Part shown: in pieces, positions 24,695 through 33,776 of the stretch
Position numbering within the stretch: position 1 is the first letter of the stretch
Layout of the letters: each line of letters begins with the position of its first letter
NCBI RefSeq assembly: GCF_018383905.1
Contig: NZ_JAGYWA010000001.1
Span: 327,509 to 391,508, forward strand
Source: Flavobacterium branchiicola
Lineage (GTDB): Bacteria; Bacteroidota; Bacteroidia; Flavobacteriales; Flavobacteriaceae
Length of the DNA: 64,000 bases
Direction of reading: 5' to 3'
Translations under genes and position numbers: made by a program
Notes under the pieces: model-generated
Databases searched by the model: none
What the model saw: the letters and a program-made list of their open reading frames with translations, nothing else
Told to the model about the DNA's origin: nothing

Positions 24695-25504
24695 ATGATG
24701 AGCCCGGAACAATTAAGCACTTACGCTACTAGATTTATTGATGTACTAATAGATTATTCTCCAAAATTAATCTCTGCACTTCTAATATTATTTGTTGGAT
24801 TATACGCCATACGATTAATAAACAGAATTATCAGAAAGATAATGGTAAAGAGAAATCTGGATCCTACACTTACAAAATTCCTTGCCGATATATTATTATG
24901 GGCACTTAGAATTCTTTTATTCGTAACTTTTATCTCCAAACTAGGAATTGAAACTTCATCCTTTGTTGCCATTTTGGGAGCTATGGGACTTGCGGTTGGT
25001 TTATCACTTCAGGGTTCGCTTTCTAACTTTGCAGGAGGAATGCTGATTATTGTTTTTAAACCTTTTAAAGTTGGCGATACCATAGAATCGCAAGGTGTTA
25101 TTGCGACGGTATTAGAAATTCAGATTTTTGTAACCAAAATGCTCACTGCAAATAATCAGACTGTTTTTGTTCCCAATGGTGCTTTATCAAACGGAACGAT
25201 TATCAATTATTCTATGCAGGGAGAAAGAAGAGCCGATTTAACGTTTGCCGTTTCTTATGATTCTAATATCAAACAGGCGAAAGATATTTTATTGGATGTT
25301 TTAAACAAAAATCCAAAAGTGCTTAAAAACCCTGCTCCAGATGTTTTTGTAAAGAATTTAACTGCTAGTTCTGTAGAATTTGCTGTTCGCCCATGGGCAA
25401 AAAATGCGAATTACGGCGCTGTTTTTTCTGAAACTTTAGAGAATTGCAAAGCTGCTTTAGATGAGGCCGGAATTTCAATTCAGCCTTTTACAGTACAAAA
25501 ATAA
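24695..25504 (+). CDS. MscS-family mechanosensitive ion channel
   Basis: A 269-residue inner-membrane channel from the ATG at 24695 (MMSPEQLSTYATRF). A longer frame from 24665 would start inside a hairpin. Three hydrophobic helices lie at about 20-45, 60-85 and 90-120. The third has the pore-lining pattern AILGAMGLAVGLSLQGSLSNFAGGMLII, typical of MscS TM3. The cytoplasmic beta domain (KVGDTIESQGVIATVLEI) and C-terminal cage (GAVFSETLENCKAALDEAGI) follow. It should open under membrane tension to release solutes in hypo-osmotic shock. The length equals the small MscS class. It converges with tsaB, with 8 bases between their stops. Confidence 0.93.
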   Translation: MMSPEQLSTYATRFIDVLIDYSPKLISALLILFVGLYAIRLINRIIRKIMVKRNLDPTLTKFLADILLWALRILLFVTFISKLGIETSSFVAILGAMGLAVGLSLQGSLSNFAGGMLIIVFKPFKVGDTIESQGVIATVLEIQIFVTKMLTANNQTVFVPNGALSNGTIINYSMQGERRADLTFAVSYDSNIKQAKDILLDVLNKNPKVLKNPAPDVFVKNLTASSVEFAVRPWAKNANYGAVFSETLENCKAALDEAGISIQPFTVQK

Positions 25505-25512
25505 ATCGATTA

Positions 25513-26184
25513 CTATTTTTTTGATGGCTGCGTCATCATAAAATCTTTTAAATAATAAGGTTCAAAATAAGCGACATCTACAATGTCGCTTTTTTGATAT
25601 TTATCATAACTGATTTTACTCATCGCGTTTGCCGAAGGGTATTTTATTTCTTCTAAAAAGACAAAGTTTTCTTTTGTCAGGACAGTTTTGCATTTATCAG
25701 CACAATCACCAACAAAATAAACTGTTTCAGTATATTCATTAAAAGATTCTTCTGTAATTACTTCAGCAAGAATAGCTCTTTCAACTTCTAAGTTTGCATT
25801 AAAAACTTCACTGTAAACTTCCATTCTTCTGGCATCAAGCATTGGGATAATTTTCCCGTTAGAAACATTTGCCTGCGAAGCCAAAGTCTGCAAGGTATCA
25901 ACCGCAATTAAGGGAATATTTAAAGCAAAACACAATCCTTTTGCTGCCGAAACACCTATTCGTAAACCTGTATAAGAACCTGGTCCCTGACTTACCGCAA
26001 CTGCGGCTAATTCCTGAACTGAAATTCCGGATTCAACAATAACTTCTTCAATAAAAACATGAAGCTTTTCAGCATGTGAATAACCTTCTTCAGCGATTTC
26101 TCTGCAAAGAATGGTTTCGCCATTTTTAGCAATTGATACTGAACAATTTTTGGTCGCTGTTTCGATATTGAGAATAAAAGACAA
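25513..26184 (-). CDS. tsaB: tRNA threonylcarbamoyladenosine biosynthesis protein TsaB
   Basis: A 223-residue ASKHA-fold protein. The N-terminal ILNIETATKNCSVSIAKNGE, the GYSHAEKLHVFIEEVI helix and the VSQGPGSYTGLRIGVSAAKGLCFALNIPLIAVDTLQTLA block are the TsaB signature. TsaB is not catalytic itself. It binds TsaD and TsaE to transfer the threonylcarbamoyl group to A37 of ANN-decoding tRNAs. The C-terminal half is shorter and more variable, as usual. It is the last gene after the efflux cluster, separated from a small membrane protein by 20 bases, so it may be read from that operon. Confidence 0.94.
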   Translation of the reverse strand: MSFILNIETATKNCSVSIAKNGETILCREIAEEGYSHAEKLHVFIEEVIVESGISVQELAAVAVSQGPGSYTGLRIGVSAAKGLCFALNIPLIAVDTLQTLASQANVSNGKIIPMLDARRMEVYSEVFNANLEVERAILAEVITEESFNEYTETVYFVGDCADKCKTVLTKENFVFLEEIKYPSANAMSKISYDKYQKSDIVDVAYFEPYYLKDFMMTQPSKK

Positions 26185-26204
26185 GGCTGTGCGTTATTAA
26201 AAAA

Positions 26205-26459
26205 TTATACAAAAATTAAAGCAGCAAAAATAAGGGTTAATAACCAGAATAATATAAATGCCACACATAAATTTGCCAATAAAAAAGCTATGTATAACAT
26301 TAGTTTTTTCTCTACTGCAAAATATTTAAATTCATCATTATAATATTTTGTTTTATAGACACTATAATGCACCCATATCAAATATACAATCACACGAATA
26401 GAACCACCTAAAACACTAAATATAATTTGTGATGGAACTCCATGCAAAGCGATTATCAT
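26205..26459 (-). CDS. Small membrane protein of unknown function in efflux operon
   Basis: An 84-residue, very hydrophobic protein with two likely membrane segments: about 10-32 (IFSVLGGSIRVIVYLIWVHYSVY) and about 54-84 (LYIAFLLANLCVAFILFWLL to the C-terminus). Between them is a charged loop (YNDEFKYFAVEKKL). It is 8 bases from the end of the upstream efflux adaptor gene and 20 bases before tsaB, on the same strand. I do not recognise the family. It could be a conserved inner-membrane accessory of the efflux system or an unrelated gene. The coupling and codon use support it being real. Confidence 0.6.
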   Translation of the reverse strand: MIIALHGVPSQIIFSVLGGSIRVIVYLIWVHYSVYKTKYYNDEFKYFAVEKKLMLYIAFLLANLCVAFILFWLLTLIFAALIFV

Positions 26460-26467
26460 ACTACAAT

Positions 26468-27760
26468 CTACTTTTTAGGCGTATCTGCTTTCTTAAGTTT
26501 TACCTTGTCACCAGAATTCAATTCTTTAGAAACCGTTGTATAAGGACCTGTAATTACAACATCTCCAGCTTTTAATCCGGACATTACTTCGATATTAGTA
26601 TCATCCTGAATTCCGGTTTTAATAATTCTGATTTTAGCTTTGTCTCCTACTTTTACAAAAACACATTCGAATTTCTTGTCACTTTTTGGAGCCGCTTTTT
26701 TATCTTCATTAGGATCATCAACTTTAAAATCTTTTACAGCCGTTGTATCCGATTTTACTACTACAGAGCTAATTGGCACTGCCAAAACATTTGTTTTAGT
26801 CGTCGTAATAATATCTACCGTAGCGGTCATTCCAGGTCTAAAAGGCGAATAAGCACTTGGCTTTCCTTCTAATAAATCCTGATATGATTCTTTTAAAATA
26901 CGAACTTTAACTTTAAAATTAGTAACCTGATCTGATGTTAATGTTGTACTTGCAGAATTTGAAATACTAGTTACAACACCTTTAAATTTCTTTTTCAAAT
27001 AAGCATCGACTTCAACATTTGCTTCGTCGCCAATTTTTATTTTTACAATATCATTTTCATTTACATCAACTTCAACCTCCATATTATTAAGGTTTGCCAC
27101 TCTCAAAAGTTCTGTTCCCGCCATTTGCTGCGTTCCTAAAACACGTTCTCCCAATTCTACATTCAAAACAGAAATTGTTCCGTCTGCGGGAGCATAAATT
27201 AAAGTACGTCCCAAATTGTCTCTGGCTTCTGTAACAGATGCCGTAGCACTTTGTACATTATAATAAGAGCTTTGTTTTGTCGCTTTTGCTACTTCGTAAG
27301 TCGAAACTGCTTTATCCCAATCTGATTTTGAGATAACGCCTTTGTCGTATAACGTTTTATTACGATCATAGTTTGCTTTTGCTTCTTTAAAACTTGCATC
27401 AGATTGTGTTAAACCTGCTTTAGTTCCCGCTAAATTCGCAACAGATCTTTCTAGTCCTGAAGTATATAAATCAGGGTTTATTTTTACTAATAAATCCCCT
27501 TTTTTAACCACCTGACCTTCTTTTACATTTAATGCAATAATCTCTCCCGAAACCATTGATGATAATTTGACCTCAATTTCCGGTTGAATTTTTCCGGTTG
27601 CCGAAACCGTTTCTACAATCGTTGATGCTGCTACTTTTGAAATTTCTACCTCTTTTCCTTCATCCTTATTTCCTAAAACCCCAGCTTTCGAAAGACCAAC
27701 TAAAATTGCAATTAAGACCACCGCTCCTCCGAGTAAGAAATAAACTGTTTTTTTTGACAT
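26468..27760 (-). CDS. Efflux adaptor (membrane-fusion protein), second copy in cluster
   Basis: A 430-residue HlyD/MacA-type adaptor. An N-terminal anchor helix (about 5-27, VYFLLGGAVVLIAILVGLSKAG) is followed by the barrel-sandwich hybrid (VSATGKIQPEIEVKLSSMVSGEIIALNVKEGQVVKKGDLLVKI), a coiled-coil hairpin of about 80 residues (YDRNKTLYDKGVISKSDWDKAV) and a lipoyl/beta-barrel half (TLIYAPADGTISVLNVELGERV). It bridges inner-membrane transporters to TolC. It follows the TolC gene by 6 bases. This is the second adaptor in the cluster; the other is at 29230. Compared with that copy it has a longer C-terminal part rich in Lys and Asp (KVDDPNEDKKAAPKSDKKF). Confidence 0.92.
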   Translation of the reverse strand: MSKKTVYFLLGGAVVLIAILVGLSKAGVLGNKDEGKEVEISKVAASTIVETVSATGKIQPEIEVKLSSMVSGEIIALNVKEGQVVKKGDLLVKINPDLYTSGLERSVANLAGTKAGLTQSDASFKEAKANYDRNKTLYDKGVISKSDWDKAVSTYEVAKATKQSSYYNVQSATASVTEARDNLGRTLIYAPADGTISVLNVELGERVLGTQQMAGTELLRVANLNNMEVEVDVNENDIVKIKIGDEANVEVDAYLKKKFKGVVTSISNSASTTLTSDQVTNFKVKVRILKESYQDLLEGKPSAYSPFRPGMTATVDIITTTKTNVLAVPISSVVVKSDTTAVKDFKVDDPNEDKKAAPKSDKKFECVFVKVGDKAKIRIIKTGIQDDTNIEVMSGLKAGDVVITGPYTTVSKELNSGDKVKLKKADTPKK

Positions 27761-27766
27761 AATAAA

Positions 27767-29149
27767 TTATTTTGTAATAATTGGAACAATTGGAATTCCA
27801 AAGTAGAATTCAAGTATTTTTATTTTGAACATGTAATCGTATTTTGTTCTGATTACATCAGACTGTGCATTTGTTAACAAGGTTTGAGCCTGTGTAAAAT
27901 CAAAGGAATTCATCAATCCTACGTCATACTTTTCTTTAGCATAATTATACGCTTGTTGTCTCGCTTCTAATGTTACTGTTGATGATTCGTAAGTATTTAA
28001 AGCTCCTTTTGCGTTTGTAAAAGCAGTATATACATTACGCTGCAAATCTAAACTTTTTTGTTCTAAATCTATTTTAGATTTCTCTAAACTTACCTTATTA
28101 CGCTCTACATTGTTTCTAACTGAAAATCCGTTGAAAATTGGAACATTCAACTGAAAACCAAAATTATGTCCTTTATTATCACTAAACTGTTGAAATATTG
28201 GATCTGGCCCTACTGTATAAGGTTGATTGGCTGCATCAAATTTAATTTGATCGCTATAACTTGCTCTTGTATTAAAAGCATAAAAACCAGAAAGTGTCGG
28301 TTGATAAGCTCCTTTAGCTATTTTTACATTTTTTTCAGCAATTTCAAGATTAGTTTGTGCCAGTTTTAATTCAGTTCTTGTCTCTTTTGCTTTATTATAA
28401 ATATCGGTTGGACTTTGCGCCATGATGTTGTTTTCATCTTTTGCATTAGTATCGTCGATTACATCAAAATCTGCAAATTCTTTTAACTGTAAAAGTTGTG
28501 CTAAACTCAATTTTGAGATCAGTAAATTATTTTCTGAAACGGTAATATTCTGTTTATCTGTCGCTATTGTAGCTTTTAGATCAAACAAATCTCCACGCGG
28601 AATTGTACCTGCATTTACCATTTCTTCAGAACGCTTTAAACGTTTTTCGTCAATGGTTAATTGCTCTGTTTTTATCTTTAAATCTTCTTTGTAACCCAAG
28701 ATTTGAAGAAAAGCATTTGCAACATTCAATGAAATATCTTCCTGCATTTTCAATAATTGATATTGAGATGCAATAATGGCTAATTTCGCTCTGCGGTATG
28801 TATTTTGATTTTGAAGACCTTTGTAAATATCAACTCCTGCATTAAGACCAACAGATGAATACTGAGTAGTCTGGTTACGTAAAAGACCCGTGGTAACATC
28901 CTGGTTCAAACCAATATTCCAGGAGTGTGAAGCATTTCCGCTTGCTGATGGAAGATAATTTCCTAATGCTCCTCTTTTATCAATATCAGCATTTTTTACA
29001 TCTAGTTCTGATAATTTAATTGTGATATTATTATCCAGTGCATATCTTACACATTCTTCCAATGTCCATTGTTTTGTTTGTGCCTGGCCTGATAATGTAA
29101 AACCAAAAAGCATGGCAAGAACAAGACTATTATATTTATTTATTTTCAT
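27767..29149 (-). CDS. TolC-family outer-membrane efflux channel
   Basis: A 460-residue exported protein from the ATG at 29149 (MKINKYNSLVLAMLFGFTLSGQAQ, a signal peptide); the longer frame from 29179 would place ten residues before it. Two OEP repeats are visible: WTLEECVRYALDNNITIKLSELDVKNADIDKRGA at the start of the first, and FNGFSVRNNVERNKVSLEKSKIDLEQ in the second, which ends with YNYAKEKYDVGLMNSFDFTQAQTLL. It forms a trimeric tunnel crossing the outer membrane and periplasm. It lies between two adaptor genes in an ABC efflux cluster, so it serves a MacAB-type tripartite exporter. Confidence 0.94.
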   Translation of the reverse strand: MKINKYNSLVLAMLFGFTLSGQAQTKQWTLEECVRYALDNNITIKLSELDVKNADIDKRGALGNYLPSASGNASHSWNIGLNQDVTTGLLRNQTTQYSSVGLNAGVDIYKGLQNQNTYRRAKLAIIASQYQLLKMQEDISLNVANAFLQILGYKEDLKIKTEQLTIDEKRLKRSEEMVNAGTIPRGDLFDLKATIATDKQNITVSENNLLISKLSLAQLLQLKEFADFDVIDDTNAKDENNIMAQSPTDIYNKAKETRTELKLAQTNLEIAEKNVKIAKGAYQPTLSGFYAFNTRASYSDQIKFDAANQPYTVGPDPIFQQFSDNKGHNFGFQLNVPIFNGFSVRNNVERNKVSLEKSKIDLEQKSLDLQRNVYTAFTNAKGALNTYESSTVTLEARQQAYNYAKEKYDVGLMNSFDFTQAQTLLTNAQSDVIRTKYDYMFKIKILEFYFGIPIVPIITK

Positions 29150-29229
29150 ATATTTTGAATGAAAGCACAGCAAAAACACTATGCGAATTTAACATTTTAA
29201 AACCCCTAAAAACTCTCTATTTGATCAAT

Positions 29230-30351
29230 CTATTTTTTATCCCCTTGTCCTTCTGTGATCAAACCCTGATTCCAGATTTTAATTTTATCTGAATCCTTAA
29301 GACCGCTTTTAACCTGAACATAGATTCCGTCACTAACCCCCAGAACAAGATCTCTTCTTTGAAATTTCTGTGGACTTGTTTCTACTTCTACATAAGGTTT
29401 TTGAGTTTTTTTGTCAAATTGTACCAGTGATTCTTTAATTGCCATAACCTTATCTGCTTTTTCTAATATGATCGAAGCATTTGCGCTTAATCCTGCTCTG
29501 ATAAAGGTTTCATCTCTGTTTTGTAAAGAAGCTTTAATTTCAAACTGAATCGCTCCGTTTTCCGTAACTCCTTTTGGTGCAATATCTGTTAAAGCTGCAT
29601 CAAATTTTTTATTTTCAATTGCTCCAATTGTAATTTCAATAGGCATTTTTTCTTTGATTTTACCTACTTCAGATTCGTCAATTTTTCCAATAAAAATCAT
29701 TCTTCCAACATCAGCAACACTTGCAATTGTAGTTCCTTCGTTAAAATTATTGCTTTCAATAACCTGATTACCCACTTTTACAGGAACTGCCAATACCATT
29801 CCGTTTACCGTTGAACGGATTAATGTGTTTGCATAATTTCCTAATGAGGTAGTGGTTCCGGTTTTTACAATATCCAGACTTTGTTTTGCTGCCAGGTAAT
29901 TTTGTTTTGCTTGTTTGTAAGCCAATTGAGCAGCATCAAAATCATTCGCAGAAATTACATCTTTATCAAATAATGTTTTTTGTCTTTGATAAATTTTCTC
30001 CTGATTGTCTAAAGCAATCTTAGCAGTTTGTACCTGATTTTGAGTACTACTTACATTCGATACGTTGGCCACAACTCTAATTTTTGCAATCATGTCGCCA
30101 GCTTTAATTTTCTCCCCTGCTTTGATATACACTTCTTCAATAATACCTGAGATATTTGGTTTGATTAGGACCTCTTCATCAGGCTGAATGTTACCGGTTG
30201 CAATGGTGTTTTTAACTATCGTTTTAATCTCCGCTTTTTCTGTTTTATAGATAATCGGCGACTCTTGATTTTTTGCATATAAATAATAAAGTGCGCCAAA
30301 GAAAACTATAGCTATAAAGATTAAAATGGTTACGGTTATTCCTTTTTTCAT
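29230..30351 (-). CDS. Efflux adaptor (MacA-like membrane-fusion protein)
   Basis: A 373-residue protein. The anchor helix (about 4-25, TVTILIFIAIVFFGALYYLYA) precedes a MacA-like barrel-sandwich start (KNTIATGNIQPDEEVLIKPNISGIIEEVYIKAGEKIKAGDMIAKI) and a coiled-coil hairpin (YQRQKTLFDKDVISANDFDAAQLAYKQAKQ). The return strands are NTLIRSTVNGMVLAVPVKVGNQV. It would link the ABC permeases to TolC. It lies 41 bases after the second permease and 80 bases before TolC. It is closer to the canonical MacA size than the second adaptor. Both adaptors probably use the same TolC. Confidence 0.92.
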   Translation of the reverse strand: MKKGITVTILIFIAIVFFGALYYLYAKNQESPIIYKTEKAEIKTIVKNTIATGNIQPDEEVLIKPNISGIIEEVYIKAGEKIKAGDMIAKIRVVANVSNVSSTQNQVQTAKIALDNQEKIYQRQKTLFDKDVISANDFDAAQLAYKQAKQNYLAAKQSLDIVKTGTTTSLGNYANTLIRSTVNGMVLAVPVKVGNQVIESNNFNEGTTIASVADVGRMIFIGKIDESEVGKIKEKMPIEITIGAIENKKFDAALTDIAPKGVTENGAIQFEIKASLQNRDETFIRAGLSANASIILEKADKVMAIKESLVQFDKKTQKPYVEVETSPQKFQRRDLVLGVSDGIYVQVKSGLKDSDKIKIWNQGLITEGQGDKK

Positions 30352-30392
30352 TTTGTTTTTTAGTTTAATTCGATTTTATTTTGATTGATAAT

Positions 30393-31658
30393 TTATTCTG
30401 TTCTTAATGCATCTATTGGCTTTACATTTATCGCAGTCTGAGCAGGTATGAATCCGGCAAGTAAACCAGCTCCCACCAATATCAATAAGGCAACAAATAC
30501 AACTCCTAAATCTACACTTGGGTTTGCAAACATCGTATTGCTATCCGGAGGCATAGAATCTAAAACCATATTCAGTATTGCGATAATCCCGGTTGCAACT
30601 GCAATTCCAAACATGCCTGAAATAATAGTTAAAAATATAGATTCAGCCAAAATTTGTCCACGTATAGCTGCCGGAGTTGCCCCCAAAGCTCTTCTAATTC
30701 CGATTTCTTTTGTACGCTCTTTAACTACAATAAGCATAATATTGGAGATTCCGATTACACCCGAAATTAAAACTAATGTTCCTACAAAAAAAGCAATAAA
30801 GTTTAATATATTAAACAAACTCTGCACTTTATTAAATTGCTCATACAAATCAAAATTTCCTACCGCTCTTTCATCAGCCGGATTTACAGAGTGCAATGCT
30901 TTTATTAATTCCAGAATTTTAGGTTTTAAATCGGTAATTGACGTTTCATCCTTTGCGGTGAGCGCCATCCAGCTTACTTTATCACCATAATTAAATGCTT
31001 GTTGAAAAGTAGTAAACGGAATAAAAATATTTTTTTGGTTCTGCTCTGCATTTCCTCCTTGTTGTTTAGATTTATAAACCCCAACAACCATAAAATTGAT
31101 ACTGTTTATTTTAATATAAGTTCCAACAGCTTCTTCTTCTTTTCCGTAAAGTTCACTGATTACACCTCTTCCAATCACACAAACTTTCCTTTTCTCTGTA
31201 ATATCCTGTTGGTTAATAAATCGCCCATTAGTGATATCCATGGGCTCCTGTTTAATCAATTCAGGATAATCTCCATAAATAGTAAATGCCGAAGTTTTTG
31301 TACCTCTTACAACATTATTACTTCCGTTAAAATCTCCAAGCTGATTTCTTGGCGAAACATATAATAAGTCCGGAAGTGCTGCTTTTAAAGCTGCAACATC
31401 GCTGTTTCTAAAATCATAGCGACGGGTTTTTGGTAATCCTTTATAGGCTTTCGATGTGGTCTGACTCCACATAAACATTGTGTTAGTGGCAATTCCGTCA
31501 AATCCTTTTTTTATGCCATTTTCCAGACCCTTTCCTGCTGCAAGTAAAATAACCAAAATAAAAATACCCCAGAATACCCCAAATGCAGTTAGTACCGTTC
31601 TAAAAACGTTGGCTGTTAAAGCCTGTAAAATCTCATCCCAATTATCTTTACTAAACAT
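30393..31658 (-). CDS. MacB-type ABC transporter permease (second)
   Basis: A 421-residue membrane protein. TM1 at about 15-40 (TAFGVFWGIFILVILLAAGKGLENGI) is followed by a large periplasmic MacB_PCD domain (about 45-285, with KVCVIGRGVISELYG). The FtsX domain carries three further helices (about 290-415), with the conserved IMLIVVKERTKEIGIRRALGATP loop that contacts the ATPase. Its partner is the homologous permease encoded 3 bases upstream (31662-32906), which shares the same layout with modest identity, so the complex is probably a heterodimer. It exports unknown substrates through the tripartite system. Confidence 0.93.
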   Translation of the reverse strand: MFSKDNWDEILQALTANVFRTVLTAFGVFWGIFILVILLAAGKGLENGIKKGFDGIATNTMFMWSQTTSKAYKGLPKTRRYDFRNSDVAALKAALPDLLYVSPRNQLGDFNGSNNVVRGTKTSAFTIYGDYPELIKQEPMDITNGRFINQQDITEKRKVCVIGRGVISELYGKEEEAVGTYIKINSINFMVVGVYKSKQQGGNAEQNQKNIFIPFTTFQQAFNYGDKVSWMALTAKDETSITDLKPKILELIKALHSVNPADERAVGNFDLYEQFNKVQSLFNILNFIAFFVGTLVLISGVIGISNIMLIVVKERTKEIGIRRALGATPAAIRGQILAESIFLTIISGMFGIAVATGIIAILNMVLDSMPPDSNTMFANPSVDLGVVFVALLILVGAGLLAGFIPAQTAINVKPIDALRTE

Positions 31659-31661
31659 AAT

Positions 31662-32906
31662 TTATTCGTCTCTAAGTGCTACAATAGGTTTAATTTTTGC
31701 GGCTCTGTAAGCTGGAAAAAATCCCGCCAAAGCACCTGCAAAGACAAGAAGAACAAGCGTAGTTAAAGCCACACTAAAATCAACTGTAGGATTTACAAAA
31801 TATTCACTCTGAACCATTGGCCCCACTGTTTCTAATAATAACAAACTAGCAAGGAGACCAACAAAACCAGCAATAGTGGTAATAAAAATGGACTCGTGCA
31901 AAATCATCGAAATAATTGAAAATGGTGATGCACCTAATGCTTTTCTAATTCCAATTTCTTTTGTTCTTTCTTTTACTATAATCAACATAATATTACTTAC
32001 ACCAACAACCCCTGCAATTATGGTACATATACCAACCCACCAAAAGAAAAGCCTGATATACAGATTTAAATCATAAAATTGTTTTGCGTCTTTAACTGAA
32101 TTATAGGCATTTATTCCGCCGTCATCATCAGGAGCTACAACATTTTTACTTCTTAATAAAGCTTTTAGGTCAGCCGTAAATTTTTCAGAAACTGCCAACG
32201 CTTCATCATAATCTTTTGTCTTTTTTACGGTAAAAAAGAGGTTGCTTATTTTATCTCCTCCACCGTAAGCTCTCTGTGTTGTTGTTTTTGGCAAATAAGC
32301 TCTTGCTTCTTCTCTTTCTCCTCCTGGGTCTGTAAAAACACCAACTACTTTAAAATTGATATTATTAATTAAAATCTCTTTACCTAACGGATCCTTATCT
32401 TTAAATAAATCTGTTTTTATTTTCATTCCAATAACAGCAACCTTCTCATTGTTTGCCAAGTCATTACTATTTAGGAATCTTCCCTGAACAATCTTGATGT
32501 TTTCTACTTCACCATAATCCGGATCGACTCCTTTAAACTGATAACTTCCGGATTCTTTTCCATAAGTAAATGATGCGCCCCAGAAATTATAAGATGCCGA
32601 TCTTAAATTTAATTTGTCATCAAATTTTTGAACAGCTTGTGAATAATCACTATTTCTAAACTGAATTTGTCTCCCCGGGTTTAATCCTTTATACTCCTTT
32701 GTTGTCGTTCCGGACCAAACCTCGATAAGACCCGCCGCATCACGCTCAAAAGATCTTTCAATTCCGTTTTGTAGCCCTTTACCGGCACCAAGCAAAATCA
32801 CAAGAATAAAAATTCCAGATGCTACAGAGATTCCTGTCAAGAAGGTTCTTAACCGGTTTTTAGAGATAGCCTCGAATATTTCCTGCCAACGCTCTATATT
32901 AAACAT
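31662..32906 (-). CDS. MacB-type ABC transporter permease (first)
   Basis: A 414-residue membrane protein with the same order as its neighbour: TM1 (about 17-40, FLTGISVASGIFILVILLGAG), a periplasmic MacB_PCD domain (about 45-280, including KVAVIGMKIKTDLFKDKDPLG), and the FtsX helices with IMLIIVKERTKEIGIRKALGASP. It overlaps the ATPase gene by 8 bases and is followed by the second permease after 3 bases, so all three are made together. MacB proper fuses ATPase and permease; here they are separate polypeptides, as is common in Bacteroidota. Confidence 0.93.
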   Translation of the reverse strand: MFNIERWQEIFEAISKNRLRTFLTGISVASGIFILVILLGAGKGLQNGIERSFERDAAGLIEVWSGTTTKEYKGLNPGRQIQFRNSDYSQAVQKFDDKLNLRSASYNFWGASFTYGKESGSYQFKGVDPDYGEVENIKIVQGRFLNSNDLANNEKVAVIGMKIKTDLFKDKDPLGKEILINNINFKVVGVFTDPGGEREEARAYLPKTTTQRAYGGGDKISNLFFTVKKTKDYDEALAVSEKFTADLKALLRSKNVVAPDDDGGINAYNSVKDAKQFYDLNLYIRLFFWWVGICTIIAGVVGVSNIMLIIVKERTKEIGIRKALGASPFSIISMILHESIFITTIAGFVGLLASLLLLETVGPMVQSEYFVNPTVDFSVALTTLVLLVFAGALAGFFPAYRAAKIKPIVALRDE

Positions 32907-33600
32907 AAGATGAAGCTCTAACTTGTTCTACCATTTTATCGTCTATAATTAATCCGTCTTTCAGGACCACATTTCTTTTGCACATTGCTGCAATATCCGG
33001 TTCGTGTGTAACAATTAAAATTGTCTTTCCTTCGTCATTAATTCCCTGAATAAGTTCCATTACTTCATAAGAAGTTTTAGTATCCAAAGCTCCGGTAGGC
33101 TCATCCGCAAGTAAAACTTTTGGATTTGAAGCTAATGCTCTCGCAATTGCAACACGTTGTTTTTGACCTCCTGAAAGTTCATTTGGCAAATGCTGATAAT
33201 GAGAACCCAAACCTACTTTCTCCAAATACTTCATTGCAATTTCGTAACGTTCTTTTCTTTTTATCCCTTGATAATACAATGGCATTGCCACATTATCGAG
33301 TGCACTTTTATAATTGATTAAATTAAAAGACTGAAAAACAAACCCTAAAAATTTATTTCTATATTTTGAGGCAAGAGTTTCGTTAAGCTTTTTTATAGGC
33401 GTTTTATCCAAAATATAACTACCAGAATCTGCCTCATCCAAGATTCCCAAAATATTTAGAAGTGTAGATTTCCCGGATCCCGAAGATCCCATAATAGCAA
33501 CCAATTCCCCTTCTTCAATATTAAAATTTATTCCTTTTAACACATGCAATTGTGAACTGCCCATTTTATAGGATTTGTGCAAATCTTTGATTTCAATCAT
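32899..33600 (-). CDS. ABC transporter ATPase of a MacB-type exporter
   Basis: A 233-residue cytosolic ATPase. It has Walker A GSSGSGKST (about 38-46), the Q-loop FVFQSFNLI, the signature LSGGQKQR (142-149), Walker B VLLADEPTG (162-170), and the H-loop THEP. The sequence is typical of the LolD/MacB/FtsE group. It is the first gene of the cluster and overlaps the first permease gene by 8 bases. Upstream, TATTGTT (33603-33609) and AACAATA (33619-33625) form an inverted repeat that could be an operator or a short RNA hairpin. It powers export by the two permeases with the adaptors and TolC. Confidence 0.95.
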   Translation of the reverse strand: MIEIKDLHKSYKMGSSQLHVLKGINFNIEEGELVAIMGSSGSGKSTLLNILGILDEADSGSYILDKTPIKKLNETLASKYRNKFLGFVFQSFNLINYKSALDNVAMPLYYQGIKRKERYEIAMKYLEKVGLGSHYQHLPNELSGGQKQRVAIARALASNPKVLLADEPTGALDTKTSYEVMELIQGINDEGKTILIVTHEPDIAAMCKRNVVLKDGLIIDDKMVEQVRASSYV

Positions 33601-33745
33601 GGTATTGTTAAATTTTTAAACAATAATAATATTTTTTATAAGTAATTTATGATAACAAAACGTTAATAATTACGTTTCAGTATCTAAATAAGACGGCACT
33701 TATAATCAATTGTTACAGTTTCTCATGTTAAATTGATAGTTTTTT

Positions 33746-33753
33746 TAATTTTG
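33746..33753 (+). promoter_or_regulatory. Promoter -7 element of the DUF4403 gene
   Basis: TAATTTTG fits TAnnTTTG, 25 bases before the ATG at 33779. Confidence 0.45.
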
Positions 33754-33776
33754 CATTACCTAAAAAAATAATACTA

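Noticed and set aside
30448..31364. Forward frames of 180 and 121 residues
   Set aside because: They lie antisense within the second ABC permease, which has full motifs in the reverse frame.
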